From Azolla pinnata (Eukaryota; Streptophyta; Polypodiopsida; Salviniales; Salviniaceae), in assembly GCA_037176905.1 (NCBI GenBank), contig JBBBWG010002225.1, positions 165,417 through 195,449 of the forward strand: a DNA stretch of 30,033 bases, read 5' to 3'. Shown piece by piece: positions 1-10,000 of this stretch. Position 1 is the stretch's first letter. Every line of letters starts with the position of its first letter. The notes beneath the pieces are model-generated. The model was not told the DNA's origin and searched no databases. It was given only the letters and a program-made list of their open reading frames with translations. A program made the position numbers and the translations under genes.

Positions 1-204
1 AAACAGTTTCCACATCGACACCTGACATGAGCACGAGCGAATTCGTCAACACAAAACATACACGCACGCCGCGATTGTGATTGCCTTCCTACATGCAGAA
101 TGCGAATGCGAATGCGAATGCGAACGCACGCACGCAGCGATCCAACTTCCACCGATGCGTTGCACGGAGCGAGTTTACACTTCCACCATCCAGTGCATCC
201 GCGT

Positions 205-228
205 ACAACAACAACAACAACAACAACA

Positions 229-278
<50 letters not shown>

Positions 279-282
279 AACA
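205..282. repeat. (CAA)n-(CTA)n compound microsatellite
   Basis: About eight CAA units run directly into about seventeen CTA units. The array is nearly perfect. The point change from CAA to CTA inside one register suggests that one array was seeded from the other. Confidence 0.95.
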
Positions 283-483
283 AAAGCCTCCTCTACTCTT
301 CAAACCCGACAAGCTTTAGACTAGGGAATGAAAAACTCGAGAGAACAACCCCGACCACCCATCGAGAGAAAACTCGAGCAGTCCCGCTCTTTCCACGGAA
401 TGAAGACATAGACCAAGGAAGCACAATACAAATACACGAGTGATTTCACAATATAGTTCCATCCAAACTGTAGCCGCTCCCCC

Positions 484-484
484 C

Positions 485-534
<50 letters not shown>

Positions 535-542
535 AAAAAAAA
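484..542. repeat. (CAA)n microsatellite ending in an A-run
   Basis: About sixteen to seventeen perfect CAA units are followed by an A-run of about ten bases. The array lies in the presumed intron of the F-box gene. Confidence 0.95.
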
Positions 543-1144
543 ACCTCTATTCCCCACCCAAAGGTGAAATCACAACCCCCCCATCACAAGAAAACTCAAG
601 CAGTCCAGCTTTTATGATGGGCTTTCCAAAGATTGAAAGATACAGTTCAAGGACGCTGAAGTTTGATTTATCGGTGGTGAACAGTACCAATGGGGGGAAA
701 ACCAAACCTTGGCCAGAAATACAGTAAATCCATAGGTGTGTGCAGAAAACTCTATTCCCTTGCCCCCCTCCCCCCGCTTGGAAACCCACGAAGCTGTCGC
801 CCACCAAAGATGAAACCACAGCAACGCAGCAACAACAAAAAAAAAAAAAGCACAAGCAAGTCCACAAAATACAGCACCATCCACAGTCACCTACATCTGC
901 ACACAATAACCTGCCCCTCGACCCTCGTGAGACAATAACCATGAAAAACCAGCCACAAAGCATTCGACAGCGCAGGTCTACCAAAACCTCCATTCCTACG
1001 GAATCACAACGTCACGGGGACCACCGTACCTTCCTTGGATCACCATGCGCATGCGCGCGTGTGTGAAGGAATCAGGAAGGAGGAGGAGAAAAAAAGGAAG
1101 GAAAGCAATGGAAGTATCTCTAGGGGGGTGTCCTGATCCCTTAC

Positions 1145-2156
1145 CTGGGTTCCAGCCGACAGCGATTCGCGATCGGACATGTTGAACGTCGGATCCACAT
1201 CCGCATCGGGCAAGCTCCACCAGATGTTGTGCTTGGGGTTGTAGGCAGTCCAGCCATTGGGGCCCGAAGTGAAGATGAAAACCCAGTGCTCGACGACGCC
1301 GTAGAGCCGGCGCAGGCTGTAGATGGATCGGCTCCGCACCAGCTCGCGATACTGCCGATTCACCCCCGCCAGCTGGCCCAAGCCCGAGAGGGGCACGAAG
1401 GCCAGGCATCTCAGCGCGACTTGGTCGTCGAGGCCGGGTATGTAGGGCTGTTGCTCCGCCGGGTGCGAATCCGCCTCCGAATGGCTCCGATCCAGCGCAT
1501 CATCGGATCGGTCTCGATCTCGGTCTCGATCTCTATCTCGGTCTCGATCTCTATCTTGCTCTCGATCTCGATCTCTATCTTGCTCTCGATCTCTATCATG
1601 GCCTTGGTCTTGCTCTTGCTCTTGCTCTTGGGCTGTGGACTTCCCATCCCATCGCCGTAGCGCCTCGCCATTGCATGAGCTGTCCGGGTGCGAAACCTCC
1701 CCTTGTTGTGGCCACACCTCGCCGTTGCTTGTCTTCGACCTCGCCCTCATCCTCTTCCCTGCTCCTCCATCCATATGCCATGGCTTCTTCCTCCTCCTCC
1801 TCCCCCTCCTCCTCCTCTTCTTCTCCATCTCCTTGGCAGCTTCTTCTTCTTCCTCTTCTTCTTCTCCTCCTCCTCCTCCTTCTCCTTCTGCTTCTTCTTC
1901 CTCTTCTTTGGGGAGCTTCGGATCCGAAGATGCTGACGACGAAGAAGAAGAGGTAGTGGAGGAAGAAGAAGACAAGATGCTACCCATCCTTCCATCCCAT
2001 GCCACTCCTCCACTCCTCTCCTTGGAGCTCTTCGCCAGCATCGCACTGCCGCTGCCCTCCGTTCCGTCAAATTCCTGCAGTAGCGACTTCGGATTCGATC
2101 CCGATAGCCGCTTTGATCTCTCGTTCATCACCGCGTAGCTCCCCTCTTCTTCACCC

Positions 2157-2196
<40 letters not shown>

Positions 2197-3517
2197 TATC
2201 ATCATCATCCTCGTCTTCTTCTTCGTCTCCTCCTCCTCCATCATCATCGTCGTCGTCGTCGCCGTCGCCTTCTTCTTCTTCTTCTCGATCTTCCCAGTCG
2301 CCTTCTTCATCTTCTCCATCTTCTTCTTCGTCTTTGCATAGCAAAGTACATGCATCTGCATCCCTTCCAGCGGGGGGGTTCTTGCTCGCACTTAACCCTA
2401 ACCTCCGGGATCTGGCGGTTTCCATGGCATCTGCGGTTCCAGTTCTCTTCGAACCCTTGCCCCTTGTTCCCCGAGATCGGCCTCCATCTCTGTCAGGGCC
2501 TGAGCCCCCGATGCAATTCCCTTCGAGACAACCATTGACGAGGCCGTCTGATGACGATCTGGAGCCATTAGCCCCTCTTCCTGCAGCCGCGACGACGACG
2601 ACGATGTTGCCATCGCCGCCTTCGAATCCGGTGCCACAATTCATCTCTGCATCCTCCGATTCTCTGCTGCTACCGTCCATCGATCCCGAGGATCCACCGG
2701 CTCCTTTGAATCTCTTCTTCGATCTTCTTCTTCCGATGCCTTCCCTGGATCCCCCCTTCGGGAAGCCGGCGATCGCTTCTGCAGATGCTTCCAGAACAAC
2801 ATCGGAGGCATCGGATCCTCGGATTCCATCTGGTGATGCATCTGGAAAAGCCGCGCTCATACGATCCGATAGATAACCGATCCCGCTCGATGTTGCATGA
2901 CCAGATCCCCTTCTGATGATACCATCGATCAGATCGGATCCTTTTCCGATGCTGCCATTTGCTGCTACTCCAGATCCCCTTCTGATTCCAATCCCTTCTT
3001 CTTCTTCTTCTTCTTCTTCTTCTTCTTCTGCGTCTTCAGATCCTCGGCTGACCCGGTCAGATCTTCTGATGCCGTGTCTTGCTTCTTCAGATCCTCCGAT
3101 GCCTTCTCCAGATCCTGTTCTGATTCCATTTCTCGCTTCCTCGGATCCTGTGATGCCATTCCGCGCTTCTTTGGATCCTCTGCTGCCTTTGCAAGATCTT
3201 CCGATACCGTCCTCTGCAGAGATACTACAAGGAAGACCAGATTCGTCCTCCCCACTGCTCCGTTTCGATCTGCTCAGACTCTCGAAATCGGGCCCTGGTA
3301 CGAGACGAAGAAGGTCAGAAGAGCTCGCTTTCGTCTTTGCCTTCCTCGTCTCTTCCTCCTCCTCCCGTCTCCCCCGTTCCAGCTCCGCCTCCCTCTTCTT
3401 CTTCCTCCTCCTGTGCTTGCTCCTCGTCTTTTGAGCGCTTGAAGGAGAGCAAGGCAGCAGCGCAGCAGCAGCAGCAGCAGCTTGGTTCTGGAAATGGCGG
3501 ACAGGGCCGTCTCGCAT
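1145..3517 (-). CDS. F-box/kelch-repeat protein, SKIP11-like, first coding exon (partial gene)
   Basis: Probable substrate-recruiting subunit of an SCF ubiquitin ligase. One exon encodes 791 residues from the ATG at 3517 to a GTAAG donor after 1145, ending in phase 0. The F-box starts near residue 693 (IPGLDDQVALRCLAFVP). It is followed by the linker typical of the Arabidopsis SKIP11 group (VNRQYRELVRS, SLRRLYGVVEHWVF, DRESLSAGTQ). The next residues in the family begin the first kelch blade, so the beta-propeller should lie beyond the left edge. The first 692 residues are almost entirely low complexity: poly-Glu and poly-Asp blocks, Ser runs, a Lys/Arg patch (MEKKRRRRGRRRRKKPW), an Arg-Asp repeat just before the F-box, and degenerate ten-residue repeats of the type GSEEARNGIR. 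Family members usually have a much shorter N-terminus. A longer open frame upstream lacks an ATG, so I chose 3517. Membership of the F-box/kelch family is secure; the long N-terminus is read from an unbroken frame. Confidence 0.85.
2158..2208. repeat. (ATC)n tract coding for poly-Asp
   Basis: About fifteen ATC units with one ATT interruption. On the minus strand they are GAT codons, giving the Asp run in the acidic part of the F-box protein. The length is likely to be polymorphic. Confidence 0.9.
2870..3230 (-). repeat. Coding minisatellite with a period of about 30 bp in the F-box N-terminus
   Basis: On the plus strand, variants of AGATCCTCNGATGCCATTC recur every 30 bases or so, interrupted by a (TTC)n block at 2996-3029. 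On the minus strand they code for imperfect repeats such as GSEEARNGI and GSEDAEEE. The frame stays open through all copies. Confidence 0.7.
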
Positions 3518-3529
3518 GGTGAAGGAAAG

Positions 3530-3538
3530 AAACCCTAA
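3530..3538. promoter_or_regulatory. Telo-box in the presumed 5'UTR of the F-box gene
   Basis: The sequence AAACCCTAA lies 13 bases upstream of the chosen ATG and downstream of the TATA box. Telo-boxes are common near the transcription start of plant genes expressed in growing tissue. Function here is inferred from position only. Confidence 0.5.
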
Positions 3539-3640
3539 ACCGAAGAGGAGGAGGCGGAAGGAGAAGAAGAAACAGGCGAGAGGAAGAAACAAAAGGAAGG
3601 AACGGCAGCAGCAGCAACAACAACAGAGATGGCCATAGAT

Positions 3641-3647
3641 CTTTATA
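3641..3647 (-). promoter_or_regulatory. TATA box of the F-box gene
   Basis: TATAAAG on the minus strand, 124 bases upstream of the ATG at 3517. It predicts a transcription start near 3610 and a 5'UTR of about 90 bases. This also argues against a start upstream of 3517. Confidence 0.55.
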
Positions 3648-3649
3648 TG

Positions 3650-3684
3650 TGAAATTGAATCTGAGAGCTCCCGATCTGAGGGAG

Positions 3685-3719
<35 letters not shown>

Positions 3720-4168
3720 GTGCCTCCTTCCTGATGATGATGATGGTAAATGATGATGATGATGATGATGGTGATGATGAGACGGTGTCTATCTGTCTGA
3801 TGGGCACAGAGAGAGGGAAAAGGAAACCCTAGAATGGGGGGAATCTAGCTTTTACTGTACGAAGGATGCGAAAGGAGAGAGACGACCCACGGAAGGAGGA
3901 AGAAGAAGGAAGGAAGGAAGAAGAAGAAGACGATCTATCTATCTCCGCCATCGCCATAGCTCAAAGCTTCGTCTCTCCCCCAAATCGCCCACCAAGCTTT
4001 GTGTCTCTCCCAAATCGCCCACGAAGCTTTGTGTCTCTCCCAAAATCGCCCACGAAGCTTTTGTCTCTCCCAAACTGCCATGGCCCGAATCAATCAGATT
4101 AGATCAGATCAGATCAGATCAGACCAGAGATCAGATCAGATCAGATCAGACCAGAGATCAGATCTGGG
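3650..4168. repeat. Microsatellite-rich region upstream of the F-box gene
   Basis: In order: (CT)n at about 3686-3719, (GAT)n blocks at about 3733-3779, GGAA/GAA-rich sequence at about 3890-3935, four near-identical copies of an approximately 30-bp unit containing AAGCTTTGTGTCTCTCCCAA (about 3965-4075), and (AGATC)n at about 4099-4165. No gene is supported. CT arrays of this kind often lie in plant core promoters and 5'UTRs. Confidence 0.8.
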
Positions 4169-4560
4169 GCTTTGTGTCGGAATCTGTCCCTCTGCTCAGT
4201 TTCAAGATCGGATCAGGCTTCACTCGCGCCCAGGGCCTGTCCTGTGCTCGGTTCTCCGTTCGGATCAAAGCCCGGCCTCGTGCCCGATCTGTAACGTGCT
4301 CGGATCTGATTCGGCTTTCTGCTCCGATCTGTCCCACGCTCCGATCATCGGATCACAGGCCTCGTTGTTCGATATGTCCGCTGCTCAGATCATCGGATCA
4401 TACGCCTTGCGTTCGATCTGTCCTATGCCCCCAGATAAAAAATTGCATGCCTTGTGTCTGATCTAATCCGTCATGTGTTCGGATCAGACCACACGCCTCG
4501 GTGCGTTCGATCTGTCGTACGCCCGGATCGGACACATCTGAAACAAAGATCAAGAGTCCT
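4169..4560. repeat. Degenerate minisatellite built on CGATCTGTCC / CTCGGATC
   Basis: Diverged copies of a unit of roughly 40-50 bp, with the core CGATCTGTCC-N-GCTCGGATCATCGGATC-N-GCCTCGTG, follow each other directly after the (AGATC)n array. The array looks like an old tandem expansion derived from the same GATC-rich motif. No convincing coding potential is seen. Confidence 0.65.
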
Positions 4561-5950
4561 CTTGTGTGATGGGCTTTGATGAGCCATATCAGATCGGGGT
4601 TGTGTGCGTGAGAGTCGAATCGACCTAATTACTGTCTGCCCATTTGCCCGTGCTTCTTTTGGGGCCTGACCATTAGACCCATGAGGTTAGATCAAGCTCC
4701 TATCTGTCAAATCCACCCAGGAACCTCTGTTTAGGCCTGCATCTGCCCGAGCTTTGGCCATGTTTGCGTGCATTTGCATGTTGAGCTTGGCTTGATCTCG
4801 TCCGATTCGTAGACCAAGAACCAGACAACCCCTTATTCGCAAGATGTATCGTGCATTTCTCACCACCGCCTCTCCTCTAAAAATCTTGACTCGGTTGAGC
4901 TGAGAATATCCGTCTCTCACGCCTCGCCTGCTTTGAGCCTCGCCGTGATTAACAAATTATTGAGAGCATTAGAGCCCGTCTGAAAAGGTGGTGGTGTTTG
5001 ACCATCTCACGTATTCGCGGGGACATTGGGGTATAATTGGAATTCCGGGGAATGGGTTCCTGTGCGATGAACTTGGTCGACCACCATGATGGGTGCAGAA
5101 TATATTGTGGGTCGAAAGAGCGGATCCTCGGTTGCCAGTTTCCGTGGCTATGTGATTCCCAGTTCTGTCAATCCGAGGCATGCGATCAGGGGCAACGGTA
5201 AAGTAGAACTTAGGCTTTTTATCACCGAGCTTATATGCCAGTTACAATAAAGAAGAGCTTGTATCTCATCGGAGCAATCGATTCGCCTCTACAGGAGTTG
5301 TGTTCGCGTAGCTTCTCGGGGTTTCGCTTGGGCCACGAATTCTGGGTCGTTGGTCGAAGCGAATGGAAGTTGCTGCCTGTGGGGCTGATGAGGCCCACAA
5401 CTCAAGGTCGTGTCAGGTCCTTAAGACCTGGCTTTTACCCACGAGATTAATACAGCTAGCTTGACCTCTAAACCTAACCAACTTTTGAAACCTGACTTGG
5501 GCACTCGCTCCATTTTGACTTGGAATTATCAGCCTCCTAGATGGACATTTCCCACCCCCCCTCTTCCCCCTTTACGAAACATGTTTGAATATGGAGGGCA
5601 GAACTGTTGGGAACTTGCGTATCTTTGCACAGCTGCTGCATGCAGTGGATTCATGTTATACGCATCACGGTAATGTTCGGAGCAAAGTTTGTTGCCCAGA
5701 CTGCTGTTTTAGATGTTTCACGAGGAGGAGAAAAATGTTGTCGGAAATTTCCTCATGGCACATTGACATTTGCAAGTTTTACAACTGATGAAAGGATTTT
5801 TTTTGTTGTTTGAGGGCAAAAACCATCAGGATCTGAAAGAGAAACTGAAGGGGATTTCTGAGGTTCAGGGAGTTGGAGGCTATTTTGTGTAGAAATAGTA
5901 GAAAGTTCAGAAAACAGAGGAGGGCAGTTTCTGCAATTATGGAAAACTCA
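4561..5950. other. Intergenic sequence, nothing recognised
   Basis: The short open frames here (60-78 codons) begin at random, match no family I know and show no splice-linked continuation. I see no transposon terminal repeats and no RNA gene. Composition is mixed. Confidence 0.6.
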
Positions 5951-6275
5951 AGAAAGAAGAAGAAGAAGAAGAAGAAGAAGAAGACGACGAAGACGACGAA
6001 GAGGACGACGAAGACGAAGAAAAGCTTCAGGAACTCCCCACGAAATGCGAGGTAGGAGAACAAGCAGAGAAGGCTCCATTGATTCCTTTTTCTGTTTCCT
6101 CCGTCTCTCCTCTCTTTTGCGGTTAGGGTTTCCATTCTTTGTTGGCTCTGTGCTCAGGTCGGAATCGAGAGGTTTTCTGTTTTTTTTTTCTTCTTTTTGC
6201 TGCGGGGCTTTGATGTTGTTTTGCTCTCCACCCCTTTTGATGATATGCCAATGGTTTTTATAGCTCACCTGCATT
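5951..6275 (+). other. GAA/GAC tract and CT-rich, telo-box-bearing region upstream of the CCR4 gene
   Basis: A (GAA)n-(GAC/GAA)n tract at about 5955-6027 leads into a pyrimidine-rich stretch and then TTAGGGTTT (6123-6131, a telo-box), which resembles a plant 5'UTR/transcription start region. In one frame the tract reads as about ten Glu followed by Asp/Glu and KLQELPTKCEVGEQ, ending at the TAG just inside the telo-box region. This could be a small acidic exon or chance. I infer that it may be the 5' leader of the CCR4 gene, which starts further right. Confidence 0.35.
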
Positions 6276-6490
6276 CGTAGATACATACATGGGTGGAACC
6301 ATCGATGTGAAAGTGTGAAACACAGACACAAACACACGTCAAACACATTCACATGCTTGCTTGCATACATCCATATACACACATACATGCACATTTGTTC
6401 GTATACACATAGACATACACATGCACACACACATACAAACATAGCCACACAACCACATGCATACATTCATACATACACATGCACGCACAT
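6275..6490. repeat. Imperfect ACAT/CA microsatellite
   Basis: Roughly 200 bp made of CATACATACACACA-type units with scattered substitutions, all in the CA orientation. A weaker patch of the same kind (ACATATATATACAC) lies at about 6818-6866. Confidence 0.85.
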
Positions 6491-7044
6491 TATGTGAAAG
6501 GATATTCATGAGTGTTTATACTTGCCAAGGAAGTTGTAAAGTCCGCATGGGCTGACATTGAAAACCAGGTTTCCTGCCTGACAATGGCAAGGAGACTTGC
6601 TTTCAATGTAAAATAGACGAAAATGGGTTTTTACTTGATGCATAATTAAACTATACGATGGACGTTGCTAGCATCAGCACGTGTACTCCTCCCTTTCTCA
6701 TTTTTATAAAACTTCTTGAAGATCGTATTACTGTTCTAGATAAGAACTAATGGAAAGACATAAAAATACAGATGTTTGCTAAATCAGGGCCTCGAAAAAC
6801 ATACGCACGTGCATTCAGACACATACATATATATACACAAGTATATGTATATGTACATGTAAACACACTCACAAATATGAAGGCATATAAGAATTCTTAC
6901 ATTGCTTTGTCAGGATCTCAACAGAGTTTCAAAAGCCGCTCATATGTCCTGAAAGATAAAGCAGACAGTAATCACACAATTGTACACTATGGAAGCAGTT
7001 GTGGGGTTTGTTCAACTGTAAGTGGAAACAAAGGTGCGTCTGGA

Positions 7045-10000
7045 ATGCATTCTTCTTCGTCGTCTTCACCAGGGAGCCGGAGGCAATGGTACAATAACAG
7101 CAGTCAAAATCTTAATAGAGCCTCGCAAAATTATATACGGTTCAGCTCAGACGAACGACGCCATTGGATAAATAATGAAACTTTTTTATCATCACCATCA
7201 TCATCGTCGTCATCATCTGCAGGTGTGCTTTTGCCATGCGAGTTCCTTCCTACTTTGTTTCTTCTATGTGGGTAAACAATACCCTGGAAAACCCAACTTT
7301 TATGGATTTTTCCTACACTTCCTCAATAAAGGTAGAGAAGATCAGTAATATGGGTGTAATGTGGAATCTAGGTGTCCCTTCGGGTATTTAAATGGATGCT
7401 ATGTTTTTGAACAAAGTGCTTTGGCTGCTCAGATGAATTGTGGGTCTGTGAATAACTTTCCTTTTTCAAATGCATCAAATTGGCGTAGGGTATGCATTAT
7501 AGGTTTGTTCATAGGCATTTCAGGAGTGCATTATACATGCATACGTTTTTGACTGATGTGCTCATAATTTTGTGACAACGTACCCATTATTCGAAGTGTA
7601 ATGGAGGGTTTATCTGGTCAGACTTTGTGGCTAGGTTGAATGAAGGATTAGTATTGCAGAAACTATGTTGAATAATGTTGTGAGATGTAATTGGGACAGA
7701 GAAAAACGAAAATTTAGATAATCCTTTAGAAGACTTTGTCAGTGTGCTTGAACCTGAATGTGATTTTAGTGGACTCACAGCATAACTGAAATGTGGAACC
7801 AGTCATAGGAAGCAATATTATACATCTCTTAAGGAATCTTTGGAGAAGATGCCATCAGCCATGAAAACATATTTGAATTACAGAACATAATGATATTGTT
7901 TCACTGCAGCGGAAATGTTTTCTCATAGCCCTATTCAAAACCAATAGAGTTTTTCCATTTGATCATTACATTACCTTGTAGCTACATTTTCAATGTTGAT
8001 ATGATATCGTTTTATGTGGAAGCTATCTGATCTTACTGCAATCAATATTGTCTTATTATTCTGCTTGGTCCTTTCCAATGACCAAGCAGTGGGATTTCCA
8101 GCTTCCTAAATCAAGTGATTTTATGGTCTTGCAACTTTTCCAGGTTTCTCTGTGCTCGCAGTGCACAGCGAGAAGTATAGTGAGTTGCACACTATTTTAT
8201 GTCTTAATATATTTTTATCCTTCATACCTTTTTTCCCTATCCATGATCTCTTCGTCCTGCTGCATATTGCTGAATCAAAGGATTACCAATCTGATTTGTA
8301 AAGGCATGTATTCAGTATTTTTTATGAAACCATATGTTGAACTATAAATATTTGTGTACTTTTTTTTTATCTATACATGATCTCTTCATTATGCATGCAT
8401 ATTGCGGAATTAAAGGATTGCCAATGTGATTTATAAATACATGTATTCAGTATTTATTATGGAAGGACATGTTGAGCTATAAATATTTAAAAGAGCATGA
8501 AATACAAATTTCTTTCATGTCCTTTGTGTAGTGGAAATTGTACATTATATGATATAAAAAATATTAAAAAACATTTCTGGGTATTGTCCTATGTAATAAT
8601 CTGTTGGGATATGATTTTTTGTGGAAGTAGATATAGCGTGGGATGCAAATTGCAAAATTGTCACAAATATGGATGAATGGTATCAATTATGTAGATCCAT
8701 TTCTATATATCCAGACCTTAATGGGTCTTTTTGGACAACATTAGTATCATAAAGGTTAAAGAATGTTATTCTACCTCAAGTCCTAATAAAAAGGATACTT
8801 CAATCATACTAGTACAATTATAATGTAATTTATGCAGAAAAGTTTATACTTGTATCGTATAACATACTTGGAGTCGACAATGCTTCCCAGCACTGGCGAG
8901 AGCTTTATTGGCACATCCCCTCCTTCATCATGGATTGGAACTTCCGTAAACAGAGAATATTATTTGAGCTAGGGTTGTGGTCTCCTGATATAATTTGCCT
9001 ACAGGTGTAAAATCAATGCTGTATCTGCTCCAATTATGGTGAATTTTATCGTAATATTCCCTCTTACAGCTACTTATTCTATTCATTAGGAAGTGGATCG
9101 ATATGAAGATTTACAGGACGCTCTAATTCAGCGAGGTTATGATGGTGTTTACAAGGTATGTGCATTTCCGTATTGCAAGTAAGTATTTTCATGGGAATTA
9201 TAATCACAACAGCATTCAGGGCCGCACGGGAGGATCTACGGATGGATGTGCCATCTTTTGGAGGAATAAAAAGTGCGAAATCAGTGACTTCATTACGACT
9301 AAATTTTAATCATTGTAACATCCATTGATATCCTGAAAGATTGAGTTTGTTGAGAATTCAGATTCAGCCTTTTACAAGAAGAAAGCATTGAATATGAAGA
9401 GCTGGATTTGAGGCATAATGTTGCACAACTTTGTGTCTTACAGGTTTGGGGGAGTTGTTTACTTTCTAGTGAAATGGGTTTTCTGGGCCATTGAGTACTT
9501 ATTTGTATGTTTCTTTCTTTTTTATTAGACAAGACAGCGAGAAACTAATCGCGCCCGACAAAAGAAATCAATGTAATATTTTTGACATTTTTGAGTGTAT
9601 ACTTCTTATGGTTGTTTTATAAATGGCTAAAAGAAAGTTAGCCTCACAAAATTAACCAGTTTGCTATCTGGAGTTCCAGGGTGGATGTTGAAGACTGTTC
9701 ATCTGGAGCCAATCGTGTTGTTGTGTGCAATATCCATGTTCTTTACAATCCAAATCGAGGAGATATAAAACTTGGGCAGGTATTTCCTTTTCTATATTGG
9801 GATTGTTTAAATCTTGGATTTTGTTAAGAAATCTTGTACACCTTGATTGAGTACATAACAAAGAAACAGAACTTATATTGGATCCTTAAATCTAAAACTT
9901 AAGAACATACTTATACACATATGTGGAGACAATGCTATGGTACATAGAAAGTTCTATAATGATGTTATGCGATTTGAAGTGAGCTTCCTAATATGCTAAT

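Larger units (their letters stand above)
1..1144 (-). other. Probable intron of the F-box/kelch gene, with microsatellites
   Basis: The F-box exon ends at a consensus donor (CAG|GTAAG, read on the minus strand at 1145/1144). No kelch-like coding sequence follows down to position 1 in any minus-strand frame. I therefore read this stretch as intron, with the remaining exons beyond the left edge. It holds trinucleotide repeats (see separate entries) and many short A- or C-runs. The open frames here are products of the repeats (poly-N, poly-T, poly-L) and are not genes. Confidence 0.6.

Noticed and set aside
77-542. Open frames with long poly-Asn, poly-Leu, poly-Thr and poly-Gln runs
   Set aside because: They are translations of (CAA)n and (CTA)n microsatellites. 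Several start on non-ATG codons, and they have no flanking conserved sequence.
1635-3434. Long plus-strand frames opposite the F-box exon (poly-Ser, poly-Leu, poly-His)
   Set aside because: They are the complement of the Glu/Asp/Ser codon repeats of the F-box gene and hold no domain.
3518-3592. 25-residue N-terminal extension of the F-box frame
   Set aside because: It begins with TTG and has no ATG. The TATA box and telo-box positions favour the ATG at 3517.
6772-7044. Upstream in-frame extension of the CCR4 N-terminus
   Set aside because: The first part is ACAT-repeat sequence. An acceptor-like site at 6913 and an ATG at 6877 make the true start unclear, so I kept the ATG at 7045 and noted the alternative.
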